From Anaerovibrio lipolyticus (GTDB lineage: Bacteria; Bacillota; Negativicutes; Selenomonadales; Selenomonadaceae): 58,810 bases of DNA. A model generated the notes under the pieces. That model was not told where the DNA came from. It did no database searches and saw nothing but the letters and a program-made list of their open reading frames with translations. The translations under genes were made by a program, and so were the position numbers. The stretch's first letter is position 1; each line of letters opens with the position of its first letter. This document shows positions 17,361 to 26,120 of the stretch, piece after piece. The stretch lies in assembly GCF_021531495.1 (NCBI RefSeq), contig NZ_JADYTY010000010.1:1-58810 (forward strand), in the 5' to 3' direction.

Positions 17361-18005
17361 ATGTTTACAGGAATTGTTGAAGAAGTGGGCCAGGTGAAAG
17401 CCATAGGCAATGGAACTCTCCAGATTCAGGCTACCAAGGTATTGGAGGATGTTAAGCTGGGAGATAGTATTGCTGTCAATGGCATTTGTCTTACGGTAAC
17501 AGGCTTTAACAGCCATAGCTTTCAGGCAGATGTTATGCCTGAAACCATTAAGCGAACCTCCTTGGGGGAGTTGAAGCTGGGCAGTCCAGTAAATCTGGAG
17601 CGGGCCTTAACCTTAAGCAGTCGTCTGGGGGGCCATATTGTCAGTGGTCATATTGATGGCACTGGGCGGATCGTTTCTCTTAAGGAGGACAAAAACGCTA
17701 TCCTTATGAAGATACAGACTGATGGTGCTATTCTGCGGTATATTGTGGAAAAGGGCTCTGTGGCTTTGGATGGTATCAGCCTAACAGTGGCTCAGGTTGG
17801 TACTAGGGATTTTACAGTATCCCTGATACCCCATACTAGGCAGGTAACAAATCTATCTGCCAAGGGAGAGGGTTCTCTCATTAATATTGAAAATGATGTG
17901 GTGGGCAAATATGTGGCCAAGCTGCTACAGCCTGCTGATGAGTCTGTGAATGTAGCTGCCCAGTCCAGTATTACCATGGATTTTCTTAAGGAAAACGGAT
18001 TTTAA
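17361..18005 (+). CDS. ribE: Riboflavin synthase alpha chain
   Basis: Dismutates two molecules of 6,7-dimethyl-8-ribityllumazine to riboflavin. The family-defining N-terminus MFTGIVEEVG is intact. The protein has two lumazine-binding repeats, the first with DSIAVNGICLTVTG and the second with GSVALDGISLTVAQV, and SGHIDGTGRI at the junction. 214 residues is standard. It sits between ribD and ribBA in the FMN-controlled operon. Confidence 0.97.
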   Translation: MFTGIVEEVGQVKAIGNGTLQIQATKVLEDVKLGDSIAVNGICLTVTGFNSHSFQADVMPETIKRTSLGELKLGSPVNLERALTLSSRLGGHIVSGHIDGTGRIVSLKEDKNAILMKIQTDGAILRYIVEKGSVALDGISLTVAQVGTRDFTVSLIPHTRQVTNLSAKGEGSLINIENDVVGKYVAKLLQPADESVNVAAQSSITMDFLKENGF

Positions 18006-18047
18006 AAAGCATGCCCTATAAAGGGTTAGAGATAAAGGAGCATAGAT

Positions 18048-19244
18048 ATGGCAAAATTTGCAACAGTAGAGGAAGCAATTGACGAAATCAGAAACGGCAA
18101 TATGATTATTGTAGTGGATGATGAGGATCGTGAAAACGAGGGCGATATTATTGTAGCGGCAGAGAAGTGTACTGCTGACCATGTTAATTTTATGGCAACT
18201 TATGCCAAGGGCCTGATTTGTACTCCAGTAGAGGGGTATATTCTGGATAGATTAAAGATTGGCCAGATGGTTACCAATAATACTGATAATCACGAAACAG
18301 CTTTTACTGTTTCTGTAGATGCAGTTAGCACCACCACTGGTATTTCTGCCTATGAGAGATGGGAAACCGTTAAGAAGATTATAGATCCAGAGGCAAGACC
18401 AGAGGATTTCCGCCGTCCAGGCCATGTATTCCCTCTGCGCTCTGTTCCAGGTGGTGTATTGCGCCGTGCAGGCCATACTGAAACCACCACTGACCTGGCT
18501 CGCTTGGCTGGCCTGATTCCTGCTGGCTGGTGCTGTGAGATTATGGATGATGATGGCCATATGATGCGTACACCAAAGCTGATGGAGTTCGCAGATAAGC
18601 ATGGCTTGAAGATTATTACCGTTAAGTCCCTTATTGAGTATCGCAAGAAAACTGAGTGCTTTGTGGAGAAGATTGCCGAGGCAGATCTGCCAAGCAAATA
18701 TGGTCACTTTAGAATCCATGCTTATGAAAGCAAGCTGGATGGCAAGTGTCATTTGGCTATTATGAAGGGTGATGTTCGAGGCAAGAAGGACGTGCTGGTA
18801 AGAGTGCATTCCGAGTGCCTGACTGGTGATGCTTTGGGCTCCATGCGCTGTGACTGCGGTGAGCAGCTGGCTACTGCCCTGAAAAAGATTGAGGCTGAGG
18901 GCTGCGGTGTGGTTCTTTATATGCGTCAGGAGGGCAGAGGTATTGGTCTGGCCAACAAGATGCGTGCCTACGAGCTGCAGGATCAGGGCAAGGATACTGT
19001 AGAGGCTAATGTATTGCTGGGCTTTGCTCCTGATGAGCGGGATTATGGCATTGGTGCTCAGATTTTGTCTGACTTGGGTCTCAGCAGCATTCGTCTTATG
19101 ACTAACAATCCTGCCAAGAGAGCTGGTTTGGAGGGCTACGGCCTTAGCATTACTGAGCGGGTGCCTTTGGTTATGCCAGTAAATGAATATGATAGGAATT
19201 ATATGAAGGTAAAAAGTGCCAAGATGGGACACATTCTGGGCTAA
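18048..19244 (+). CDS. ribBA: Bifunctional DHBP synthase / GTP cyclohydrolase II
   Basis: Supplies both riboflavin precursors. The N-terminal dihydroxybutanone-phosphate synthase has DDEDRENEGDI (residues 25-35) and RPGHVFPL with GHTETTTDLARL. The C-terminal GTP cyclohydrolase II has VRVHSECLTGD followed by GSMRCDCGEQL (zinc cysteines) and MRQEGRGIGLANKM. 398 residues is the usual fused length. It has its own AAAGGAG ribosome site and is followed closely by ribH. Confidence 0.97.
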   Translation: MAKFATVEEAIDEIRNGNMIIVVDDEDRENEGDIIVAAEKCTADHVNFMATYAKGLICTPVEGYILDRLKIGQMVTNNTDNHETAFTVSVDAVSTTTGISAYERWETVKKIIDPEARPEDFRRPGHVFPLRSVPGGVLRRAGHTETTTDLARLAGLIPAGWCCEIMDDDGHMMRTPKLMEFADKHGLKIITVKSLIEYRKKTECFVEKIAEADLPSKYGHFRIHAYESKLDGKCHLAIMKGDVRGKKDVLVRVHSECLTGDALGSMRCDCGEQLATALKKIEAEGCGVVLYMRQEGRGIGLANKMRAYELQDQGKDTVEANVLLGFAPDERDYGIGAQILSDLGLSSIRLMTNNPAKRAGLEGYGLSITERVPLVMPVNEYDRNYMKVKSAKMGHILG

Positions 19245-19271
19245 GCTGTTGAATATTAAGGAGGATTTTTC

Positions 19272-19742
19272 ATGAAAGAGGTAAAGGTTTTGGAGGGCAT
19301 GCTGAATGCCCAGGGTATGCGTTTTGGTATTGTAGTATCCCGTTTTAATGAGTTCTTTACATCTAAGCTGCTGGGGGGGGCACTGGACACCCTGCATCGT
19401 CATGGTGCCAACGAGGATGATATTACTGTAGCTTGGGTACCTGGTGCCTTTGAGCTGCCATTGGTATCCAAGAAGATGGCTGAGTCTGGCAAATATGATG
19501 CTATTATTGCTTTGGGTACTGTTATCCGTGGCTCTACCACTCATTATGATTATGTTTGCAATGAGGCTGCCAAGGGTATTGCTCAGGCTAGCATGGCTAC
19601 CGGTGTACCTGTTGCCTTTAGTGTAGTAACCACTGAGAATTTGGATCAGGCTATTGAGCGTTCTGGTACCAAGGCTGGCAACAAGGGTGCTGATGGTGCT
19701 ATGACTGCCATTGAAATGGCCAATCTGCTGCGCCAGATTTGA
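19272..19742 (+). CDS. ribH: 6,7-dimethyl-8-ribityllumazine synthase
   Basis: Condenses the pyrimidine and dihydroxybutanone phosphate into lumazine, the substrate of riboflavin synthase. Family motifs: [37 protein letters not shown] and [20 protein letters not shown] (with the catalytic His), then [14 protein letters not shown]. 156 residues. AAGGAGG ribosome site. Last riboflavin gene; the phosphodiesterase gene follows after 18 bp and may be cotranscribed. Confidence 0.97.
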   Translation: MKEVKVLEGMLNAQGMRFGIVVSRFNEFFTSKLLGGALDTLHRHGANEDDITVAWVPGAFELPLVSKKMAESGKYDAIIALGTVIRGSTTHYDYVCNEAAKGIAQASMATGVPVAFSVVTTENLDQAIERSGTKAGNKGADGAMTAIEMANLLRQI

Positions 19743-19760
19743 TAGGAGGCGGCAGGCTAT

Positions 19761-20318
19761 ATGAAAATCGGTGTAATTAGTGACACTCATGGCTGCCGTG
19801 ACCATTGGGCCAAGGCCTATGACAAGTTTTTCAAGGATGCGGATTTGATTATTCATTCTGGAGATGTGCTTTATCATGGGCCTCGGAATCCTATGCTGGA
19901 GGATTATAATCCAGCGGAGCTGGCAGAAAAAATCAATGGCTGTAGTCAGCCGGTGCTGATTTGCAAGGGAAATTGTGATTCAGAGGTGGATCAGCTGGTG
20001 CTGAATACACCTATTCAGTCCCCTTATGTCCATGCCTTTGCGGATGGGCGTCATATTGTGGCTACTCATGGTCATATGGTAGAGTCTGACGAGGCAAAGG
20101 AGGCTATGGCTGCTGCCATTAAGGCGGATATTTTTATCAGCGGTCATGTGCATTATACAGTGCTGGAGAAAAGGGGCAATACTGTGTTCCTGAATCCCGG
20201 CTCTCCGTCCCTTTCCAAGCGAGAAGATGGGCGCCAGACCTGTGCAGTGATTTCTGATGTTGATATTAAGGTGTATGATGTCAATACTGCTGAGGTATTG
20301 GCTGAGTTTAAATTCTGA
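19761..20318 (+). CDS. YfcE/MJ0936-family metallophosphoesterase
   Basis: Small cytoplasmic calcineurin-like phosphodiesterase. The metal-binding motifs are in order: ISDTHGC (residues 6-12), IIHSGDVLYHG, KGNCD (the GNxD/H motif), THGH and SGHVHYTVLEKRGNTVFLNPGS. Substrate unknown; relatives hydrolyse small phosphodiesters. It starts 18 bp after ribH with a GGAGG site. A hairpin follows. Confidence 0.85.
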   Translation: MKIGVISDTHGCRDHWAKAYDKFFKDADLIIHSGDVLYHGPRNPMLEDYNPAELAEKINGCSQPVLICKGNCDSEVDQLVLNTPIQSPYVHAFADGRHIVATHGHMVESDEAKEAMAAAIKADIFISGHVHYTVLEKRGNTVFLNPGSPSLSKREDGRQTCAVISDVDIKVYDVNTAEVLAEFKF

Positions 20319-20321
20319 GTT

Positions 20322-20354
20322 TAGGGGCTATCCACCATTGGTGGGCAGCCCTTA
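20322..20354 (+). terminator. Hairpin after the phosphodiesterase gene
   Basis: AGGGGCT and TCCACC pair with GGTGGG and AGCCCTT around an ATT loop. The following T-run is short (AAAATTTTG), so termination may be partial or on either strand. Confidence 0.55.
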
Positions 20355-20385
20355 AAATTTTGAAATTTAGTTAGGAAGTGAAAAT

Positions 20386-21261
20386 ATGTCTGATACATTA
20401 GTAAAAGCTATAACCAAGGGCGTTCGTGTCTATGCGGCAGTTACTACGGATCTGGTTAATGAAGCCATCAAGCGCCATGATTGCTATCCAGTAGCAGCAG
20501 CAGCCTTGGGTAGAACCATGACTGGTGCCCTGCTTATGGCAGCTAATTTGAAAAACAAGGAAGCTATTACCATAAACATCAGAGGTAATGGCCCCTTGGC
20601 CAATATAACAGCAGATGCTGTACCAGAAGGCTATGTCCGGGGCTATGTAGCCAATCCTCATGTGGAGCTGCCTCTGAATGCTCAGGGCAAGCTGGATGTA
20701 GGCGGCGGTGTAGGTCAGGGCTTGGTAACTGTTACCAGATTTACTGGTCTGAGAGAGCCAATGCGAGGCAGCAGTGAGATTGTTAGCGGTGAAATCGCTG
20801 AGGATTTAACCAACTATCTCTATGTTTCTGAGCAGACTCCTTCCAGTATAGGTTTAGGTGTTTTGGTGGATACTGATTACACAGCCAAGGCTGCAGGTGG
20901 CTTTATGATTCAGCCTATGCCAGATGCAGACGAGGAGATTATTACCAAATTGGAAGAAAATCTTAAAAATCTGCGTCCAGTAACCACCATGATTGCCGAG
21001 GGCAAAGGCCCCAAGGAAATTATAGAGGAAATTATGACAGGCTTCCAGATGGAGTTCCTTACTACAACAGAGTTGGGCTTCAAATGCCAGTGCTCCAAGG
21101 AACGCCTGGAGGATGTACTGCTAAATCTCAATAGAGATGATATGCTGTCTTTGATAGAGGATGGTCAGGCAGAGGTTTGCTGTCAGTTCTGCGGAGCGAA
21201 ATATAACTTTACCAAGGCAGAATTAGAGCATCTTTTAAAATTAGCCGACTCTGTAAAGTAA
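20386..21261 (+). CDS. hslO: Hsp33 redox-regulated chaperone
   Basis: Cytosolic holdase activated by oxidative stress. Zinc is bound by four C-terminal cysteines in CxC (FKCQCSKE) and CxxC (CQFCGAKYNF), whose oxidation to disulphides switches the chaperone on. The N-terminal domain carries RALGRTMTGALL-like sequence (AAALGRTMTGALLMAANLK) and GNGPLANITADA. 291 residues is normal. It stands alone between a hairpin and the rpmB promoter. Confidence 0.96.
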   Translation: MSDTLVKAITKGVRVYAAVTTDLVNEAIKRHDCYPVAAAALGRTMTGALLMAANLKNKEAITINIRGNGPLANITADAVPEGYVRGYVANPHVELPLNAQGKLDVGGGVGQGLVTVTRFTGLREPMRGSSEIVSGEIAEDLTNYLYVSEQTPSSIGLGVLVDTDYTAKAAGGFMIQPMPDADEEIITKLEENLKNLRPVTTMIAEGKGPKEIIEEIMTGFQMEFLTTTELGFKCQCSKERLEDVLLNLNRDDMLSLIEDGQAEVCCQFCGAKYNFTKAELEHLLKLADSVK

Positions 21262-21355
21262 AAATACTTTACAAGAATATTTTTTTCTGCTATAATGACT
21301 AACGCAATGTGTAAATAGATGTTATCAGTTCACTGGGTAATTTTTATTTGGATTG

Positions 21356-21385
21356 TTGCAATTGATAATGAGCGTGTGTTATAAT
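21356..21385 (+). promoter_or_regulatory. rpmB promoter
   Basis: TTGCAA (21356-21361), 18-bp spacer, and TATAAT (21380-21385) with an extended -10 TG. It lies about 60 bp upstream of rpmB. Confidence 0.6.
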
Positions 21386-21443
21386 ATTCATATTGTGTGT
21401 GAAGAGCGTACACACTCATAGATACTACAAGGAGGTGTGTTAC

Positions 21444-21635
21444 ATGGCAAGTGTATGTGAAGTATGCGGTAAGGGCGAGCTGAGCGGTAACAATGTCAGC
21501 CATTCTCATCTGAAGACTAAGCGTTCTTGGAAGCCAAACATCCAGCGCGTTCGCGCCAATGTTGAGGGCGAAGTTAAGCGCGTTAATGTTTGCACCCGTT
21601 GCCTGCGTTCTGGCAAGGTTGAGAGAGCTATCTAA
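21444..21635 (+). CDS. rpmB: Ribosomal protein bL28
   Basis: Large-subunit ribosomal protein. MASVCEVCGKGELSGNNVSH with the CxxC zinc pair near the N-terminus, followed by KTKRSWKPNIQRVRA and VCTRCLRSGKV (second CxxC), identifies a zinc-binding (C+) form of L28. 63 residues. ATG 21444 follows a perfect AAGGAGGTG site; a GTG 17 codons upstream is not used. A long perfect terminator follows. Confidence 0.97.
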   Translation: MASVCEVCGKGELSGNNVSHSHLKTKRSWKPNIQRVRANVEGEVKRVNVCTRCLRSGKVERAI

Positions 21636-21665
21636 TTTGCGCAAAATATCTCAAATGATATATCA

Positions 21666-21703
21666 TAAGAAAAGCTGGTTATTGTAATAACCAGCTTTTC
21701 TTA
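21666..21703 (+). terminator. rpmB terminator
   Basis: A perfect 18-bp stem (arm TAAGAAAAGCTGGTTATT, positions 21666-21683) with a two-base loop. The right arm ends in TTTTCTTA. It is symmetrical and may work on both strands. Confidence 0.85.
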
Positions 21704-21707
21704 TACC

Positions 21708-21815
21708 CACTATGGCAGGGATGTAAACGCCGCAAGGAATATTTTAAGAAAAGTCTTGGAAATGCAGAATCCTCTGCCTTGAGGCATGGAGAGTGTCAAG
21801 AGCTGCAGAAAATCG
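21708..21815 (+). mobile_element. Relic of a tnpB (IS200/IS605-type) element: TnpB C-terminus and right end
   Basis: From 21708 the plus strand reads HYGRDVNAARNILRKVLEMQ and then NPLP with a stop at 21780-21782. DVNAARNIL is the last RuvC motif of TnpB proteins. The stop is followed by the hairpin CTCTGCCTTGAGGCATGGAG and GTGTCAAGAG, which look like the right end and guide-RNA 3' hairpin of such elements. Nothing of the rest of tnpB is present: the rpmB terminator abuts the relic. It is non-functional. Confidence 0.72.
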
Positions 21816-21853
21816 TGATTCCTAAATAATTATGTGCTGACAAGGAAAAATAC

Positions 21854-21882
21854 TTGACAACATAGTTACAGCTAGTTATAAT
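21854..21882 (+). promoter_or_regulatory. Consensus promoter of the ylxM-ffh operon
   Basis: Perfect TTGACA (21854-21859), 17-bp spacer, perfect TATAAT (21877-21882), 44 bp before the ylxM start. Confidence 0.85.
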
Positions 21883-21925
21883 AACTATGGTCGGATAAAG
21901 GTGTGTCTTGAAAGCAGGTGGTTAT

Positions 21926-22285
21926 ATGCTGGAACAGAGATTGTATCTGGCGCAGCTATATGATATATATGGGCCATTGCTGACAGACAAGCAGCAGCGT
22001 TGCTTAGAGATGCATCTACTGGAGGATTTCTCCATGTCAGAGATAGGAGAGAGCCTACAGGTATCACGACAGGCAGTATATGATATACTGCATCGCTCGG
22101 AGCAGATCATGGCTGAGTATGAAACAAAGCTAGGGCTGGCTCAGAGAATTGCCAGACAGCGTCATGAACTGACAGAAATTTATGATGAGCTTTCTTCTCT
22201 GGAGACAGAGGGAACCCAACAGCAGATAGCTGGTATATTGCAAAAGCTTGCACCATATACCGGAGAAGCTGGCCAGGAGGAATAG
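21926..22285 (+). CDS. ylxM: YlxM/p13-like helix-turn-helix protein
   Basis: Small DNA-binding-type protein of the UPF0122 family, always found just before ffh in Firmicutes and linked to the signal-recognition pathway. Sigma-70 region-4-like helix-turn-helix: LTDKQQRCLEMHLLEDFSMS and EIGESLQVSRQAVYDILHRS (residues 19-58), followed by a helical tail. 119 residues. ATG 21926 has an AGGTGG site. Two bases separate it from ffh. Confidence 0.88.
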   Translation: MLEQRLYLAQLYDIYGPLLTDKQQRCLEMHLLEDFSMSEIGESLQVSRQAVYDILHRSEQIMAEYETKLGLAQRIARQRHELTEIYDELSSLETEGTQQQIAGILQKLAPYTGEAGQEE

Positions 22286-22287
22286 AT

Positions 22288-23652
22288 TTGATTTTTGAAG
22301 GTTTGGCAGATCGTCTGCAGGAAACATTTAAAAAGCTTCGGGGACATGGCAAGCTGACAGAGGACGATGTAAAGTCTGCTATGAAGGAAGTACGGATGGC
22401 TCTTTTAGAGGCAGACGTAAACTTCAAGGTAGTTAAGGACTTTGTCAAGCGGGTAACCGAAAGAGCTATCGGACAGGATGTAATGGAGGCATTGACTCCG
22501 GCACAGGTTGTCATCAAGATAGTAAATGAGGAGCTTACCGAATTAATGGGTGGCTCCCAGAGTAAGATTAATATGTCATCACAGCCACCTACCATTATTA
22601 TGATGGCAGGTCTGCAGGGTGCTGGTAAAACCACCTCTGCTGGTAAGCTGGGACTGGCTCTGAAGAAACAGGGCAAGCGTCCAGTGCTGGTGGCTGCAGA
22701 TATATATAGACCAGCGGCTGTTACTCAGCTGCAGGTTATAGGTAAGCAGTTGGATATTCCGGTATTCTCTATGGAGCCGGGAACCGATGCTGTTACCATT
22801 GCAAAATCCTCTTTGAATTATGCCTTTACTCATGCTAACGATGTTGTTATCATTGATACAGCAGGTCGACTCCACATTAATGAGGAGCTGATGCAGGAGC
22901 TGAAAGACATTAAGCAGGAGGTTAAGCCTCATGAGATTCTGCTGGTTGTAGATGCTATGACTGGTCAGGATGCAGTCAATGTGGCTGAGAGCTTCAATAA
23001 GGATCTGGAGCTGACAGGCTTGATTCTCACCAAGATGGATGGTGATTCCAGAGGCGGTGCTGCACTGTCCGTAAAGGCGGTAACAGGCTGTCCAATCAAA
23101 TTCATCGGTGTTGGTGAGAAGCTGGAGCCGTTGCAGCCATTCTATCCAGACCGTATGGCTTCCCGAATTCTGGGCATGGGCGATGTGCTTTCCCTGATTG
23201 AGAAGGCTCAGGATGCCTTTGACCTTAAAGAGGCTGAGGAGCTTAAGCAGAAGCTGCGTAAGGATGAATTCACTTTGGATGATTTCCTGAAGCAGATGAA
23301 GCAGGTTCGCAAGCTAGGATCCTTTGAGCAGATTCTGGGCATGATTCCTGGTTTAGGCAGTCAGGTCAAGGATGCACTGAAGGATAAGGATATAGATCTG
23401 AATGGCAAGGAAATGCGTCAGATTGAAGCCATTATACTGGCTATGACTCCAGAGGAGCGAGCCAAAACCAAGATCATCAATGGCAGCCGCCGCAAGCGTA
23501 TAGCCAAGGGCAGCGGCACCAGGGTGCAGGATGTCAACAAGCTTCTTAAGCAGTTTGACGAAATGCAGAAGATGGTAAAACGTATGAAGAAAATGCAAAA
23601 TGGCAAAAAAGGCGGTCTTTTCGGCGGCATGAAATTACCATTTATGCATTGA
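22288..23652 (+). CDS. ffh: Signal recognition particle protein Ffh (SRP54)
   Basis: GTPase of the signal recognition particle that delivers ribosomes making membrane proteins to FtsY. N domain at residues 1-90. The G domain carries [14 protein letters not shown] (P-loop), [13 protein letters not shown] and [12 protein letters not shown]. The C-terminal M domain is methionine-rich and ends [16 protein letters not shown]. The start is TTG 22288 with a strong AGGAGG site. 454 residues. Promoter shared with ylxM. Confidence 0.98.
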   Translation: MIFEGLADRLQETFKKLRGHGKLTEDDVKSAMKEVRMALLEADVNFKVVKDFVKRVTERAIGQDVMEALTPAQVVIKIVNEELTELMGGSQSKINMSSQPPTIIMMAGLQGAGKTTSAGKLGLALKKQGKRPVLVAADIYRPAAVTQLQVIGKQLDIPVFSMEPGTDAVTIAKSSLNYAFTHANDVVIIDTAGRLHINEELMQELKDIKQEVKPHEILLVVDAMTGQDAVNVAESFNKDLELTGLILTKMDGDSRGGAALSVKAVTGCPIKFIGVGEKLEPLQPFYPDRMASRILGMGDVLSLIEKAQDAFDLKEAEELKQKLRKDEFTLDDFLKQMKQVRKLGSFEQILGMIPGLGSQVKDALKDKDIDLNGKEMRQIEAIILAMTPEERAKTKIINGSRRKRIAKGSGTRVQDVNKLLKQFDEMQKMVKRMKKMQNGKKGGLFGGMKLPFMH

Positions 23653-23722
23653 TTATATAAGAAAGTATATCTTCTATAAAATAGAGTTTAGATATACCAT
23701 ATCTAAGGAGGTGAATTTTCAC

Positions 23723-23998
23723 ATGGCAGTAAAGATTCGTTTGAACCGTATGGGTGCTAAGAAGAGCCCTTTCTATCGTATTGTTGTAGCTGATTCCCGT
23801 GCACCACGCGATGGCCGTTTCATCGAGGTAGTTGGCAACTACGACTCCACTAAGGAGCCTGCAGTAGTTAACATCGACGAGGAGAAGGCACTGGAGTGGA
23901 TGTCCAAGGGTGCACAGCCTACTGATACAGTTCGTTCTTTGTTCTCCAAGCAGGGCATCATGGCTAAGTTTGATGCAGCTAAGCATGCTAAAGACTAA
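23723..23998 (+). CDS. rpsP: Ribosomal protein bS16
   Basis: Small-subunit ribosomal protein. [20 protein letters not shown], then [20 protein letters not shown], is the S16 signature. 91 residues. ATG 23723 follows AAGGAGGTG; an in-frame GTG four codons earlier is not the start. Conserved order ffh-rpsP-khpA. Confidence 0.98.
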   Translation: MAVKIRLNRMGAKKSPFYRIVVADSRAPRDGRFIEVVGNYDSTKEPAVVNIDEEKALEWMSKGAQPTDTVRSLFSKQGIMAKFDAAKHAKD

Positions 23999-24012
23999 GA
24001 AAGAGGCATAGC

Positions 24013-24243
24013 ATGAAAGAGATCGTTGAGATTATCGCGAGGTCTCTGGTAGACAATCCTGATCAGGTTGTAGTAAAGGAGAAGCAGGATGAGGGTATCG
24101 TCCTCTTCGAACTTCATGTAGCTGACGAGGATATGGGCAAGGTAATTGGCAAATCAGGACGTATTGCGAAAGCTTTACGTACTGTTGTCAAGGCCGCAGC
24201 TACTCGTGAGAATAAAAAAGTGAATGTAGAAATAGTTAGCTGA
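24013..24243 (+). CDS. khpA: KH-domain RNA-binding protein KhpA
   Basis: Single type-II KH domain protein (76 residues) that binds RNA, usually together with KhpB/Jag, and influences cell elongation and division in Firmicutes. The GxxG loop is in GKVIGKSGRIAKALRTVVKA (residues 37-56). It lies 14 bp after rpsP and before a small hairpin, in the standard ylqC position. Confidence 0.93.
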   Translation: MKEIVEIIARSLVDNPDQVVVKEKQDEGIVLFELHVADEDMGKVIGKSGRIAKALRTVVKAAATRENKKVNVEIVS

Positions 24244-24259
24244 TAACCTCAGCCGAAAC

Positions 24260-24281
24260 TGCGGCAGATTTTTCTGCCGCA
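24260..24281 (+). terminator. Small hairpin after khpA
   Basis: TGCGGCAGA and TCTGCCGCA form a perfect stem with a four-T loop, followed by AATTTCT. The tail is too weak for a confident terminator; it may reduce read-through into ylqD-rimM-trmD. Confidence 0.5.
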
Positions 24282-24329
24282 ATTTCTATATATATGAGAA
24301 TTTTTTTAGAGAAAATGGGGGCTTGTAAA

Positions 24330-24749
24330 ATGGATAAGGTATTGGTAAAATTCCCACTCACCATTAAAGCAAAAATGACCGATAAATTGAAGGCAAAAAT
24401 GCTGGATGAATTGGAAAAGGGCATGCAGCAGGCAGAGCTGGAAATTTCCCAGATTAATATTGAAGAAAACAAGGCTATTCAGCAGGAAAGCGCCAATGGT
24501 CAGGAGCCAGCTCAGGAAACCATGGCTATGATTCATCAGCATTTTGGTGTAGAGCGCCAGAAGCGCCAGGAATATGTAGCCAAGGCTCAGGCTCGTCATG
24601 ATGAGCTGGAGAAGCTTGGACCTGGTGCAGAGATTGTACAGGGAACCACTGAGCGTTTTGTGGAGCTGAAGGTTGGAGATAATATTCGTGATCAGTTCAA
24701 TGTGGAAGTAGTGGTGGAAGATGATAAGATCATCGCAATCCGCAGCTAA
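24330..24749 (+). CDS. ylqD: YlqD family protein
   Basis: Conserved Firmicutes protein of unknown function found between khpA and rimM. It is charged and helical: MDKVLVKFPLTIKAKMTDKL, then a Glu/Gln-rich predicted coiled coil (residues 30-100), ending with VELKVGDNIRDQFNVEVVVE, a small beta-rich segment. ATG 24330 is chosen over ATG 24294 because the first 12 codons lack family character. It overlaps rimM by 29 bases. Confidence 0.8.
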   Translation: MDKVLVKFPLTIKAKMTDKLKAKMLDELEKGMQQAELEISQINIEENKAIQQESANGQEPAQETMAMIHQHFGVERQKRQEYVAKAQARHDELEKLGPGAEIVQGTTERFVELKVGDNIRDQFNVEVVVEDDKIIAIRS

Positions 24750-25260
24750 GGCGGCCAAAGTTTCCCACAAAAACCATATTGTCATTGGCAAAATCGGTGC
24801 TCCCCACGGCGTTCATGGTGAGATGCGGGTAATTCCTCTGACAGATTTTCCTGAGCGGTTTCAGACTTTGTCTCAGGTTTATGCCGGGGATGAACTGATG
24901 GATGTGGAGGATTGCTGGTATCACAAGCAGTTTGTTATTATGAAGCTGAAGCAGTGTCCTCATAGGGAAGCAGCTGCAGAGCTGACAGGCAGATTGCTAT
25001 ATGTGGACAAAGCTGATGCCATGCCTTTGGAAGAGGGAGAATACTATACCTTTGACATTATTGGCTTGGAGGTATTTGACCTGGAGGGAAATTCTCTTGG
25101 TCATATTACCGAGGTGCTAAAAACCGGCAGCAATGATGTTTATGTAGCCTCACGAAAGGGACAGGCCAAGCAGCTGATGATACCTGCCCTAAAGGCTGTG
25201 GTCAAGGAAATTGATGTGCCAGGTGGCCGTATGGTAGTAGATATGCCGGAGGAAGCCTGA
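24721..25260 (+). CDS. rimM: Ribosome maturation factor RimM
   Basis: Assists maturation of the 30S head and binds S19. The N-terminal domain begins [20 protein letters not shown] (family motif GxIxxxHGxxGexkV); a PRC-barrel C-terminal domain includes [12 protein letters not shown] and [12 protein letters not shown]. 179 residues. Translation is coupled to neighbours: it starts inside ylqD and its TGA stop overlaps the trmD ATG. Confidence 0.95.
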   Translation: MIRSSQSAAKAAKVSHKNHIVIGKIGAPHGVHGEMRVIPLTDFPERFQTLSQVYAGDELMDVEDCWYHKQFVIMKLKQCPHREAAAELTGRLLYVDKADAMPLEEGEYYTFDIIGLEVFDLEGNSLGHITEVLKTGSNDVYVASRKGQAKQLMIPALKAVVKEIDVPGGRMVVDMPEEA

Positions 25261-25991
25261 TGAGGATAGATATTCTCTCGCTCTTTCCAGCCATGTTTGC
25301 CGGCCCCTTTGGGGATAGTATTACCAAAAGGGCGGTGGCCAATGGTATTCTGGATATTCATCTCATGAATCCCAGAGATTTTGCTTTAGGCCGTCACAAG
25401 CAGGTAGATGACAGTCCCTTTGGAGGGGGCAGCGGCATGGTGCTAAAGCCTGAGCCTATGTTTAAGGCTGTGAACTTCATTAAGGATACCACAGATTATG
25501 CAAACCGCAGGGTGCTTTTAATGAGTCCCGAAGGAGCTGTATTCAATCAAGCCAAGGCTAGGGAGCTGGCTCAATATGATCAGTTGATTTTTATCTGCGG
25601 TCATTATGAGGGCTTTGATGCCAGAATCAGTGAGAATCTGGCGGATGAGATTATCTCCATTGGTGATTTTGTCCTTACCGGGGGAGAGCTGCCAGCTATG
25701 ATAATTGTAGATGCAGTGTCCCGTATGTTGCCTGGGGTACTAGGCTCCGAGGAATCTGCTCCTACAGATTCCTTCTATAACGGCCTGTTGGAACATCCTC
25801 AATATACCAGACCAAGGGAATATGAGGGGTTGGCAGTGCCGGAGGTTTTGTTTTCTGGAGATCATGCCAAAATAGCTAAATGGCGCCGGGAAAAATCCTT
25901 GGAGATAACTCTCAGAAACCGTCCAGATTTACTAGAAAAGGCAGAGCTGAGCAAGGCAGATATAGAGTATCTGGCTAAGCTAAAAGCCTAG
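25260..25991 (+). CDS. trmD: tRNA (guanine-N1)-methyltransferase TrmD
   Basis: SPOUT-class enzyme that methylates G37 of tRNAs with SAM. Motifs: [35 protein letters not shown] (residues 50-68), [31 protein letters not shown] forming the knot, then [15 protein letters not shown]. 243 residues. The start overlaps the rimM stop (TGATG). Last gene of the operon; a terminator follows. Confidence 0.98.
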   Translation: MRIDILSLFPAMFAGPFGDSITKRAVANGILDIHLMNPRDFALGRHKQVDDSPFGGGSGMVLKPEPMFKAVNFIKDTTDYANRRVLLMSPEGAVFNQAKARELAQYDQLIFICGHYEGFDARISENLADEIISIGDFVLTGGELPAMIIVDAVSRMLPGVLGSEESAPTDSFYNGLLEHPQYTRPREYEGLAVPEVLFSGDHAKIAKWRREKSLEITLRNRPDLLEKAELSKADIEYLAKLKA

Positions 25992-26010
25992 GAAAATCAA
26001 GTATAAAAAT

Positions 26011-26089
26011 AAGCTGTCCATAGTGTACCAGCTTTTCAGAGTTAGACCAAAATTTAACTATGAGAAGCAGATACAGTGGACAGCTTTTT
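26011..26089. terminator. trmD terminator (possibly bidirectional)
   Basis: AAGCTGTCCA (26011-26020) pairs with TGGACAGCTT (26077-26086), followed by TTTTTC. An A-rich stretch on the left could serve the converging DUF815 gene. The long central loop is poorly structured. Confidence 0.65.
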
Positions 26090-26120
26090 CTTTTGCCAAA
26101 ATATGGAACTGTAAATATCT

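Noticed and set aside
18252-19877. 541-codon open frame on the minus strand opposite ribBA and ribH
   Set aside because: It lies wholly antisense to two certain genes whose codon pattern keeps that frame open; the translation shows no domain and there is no ribosome site.
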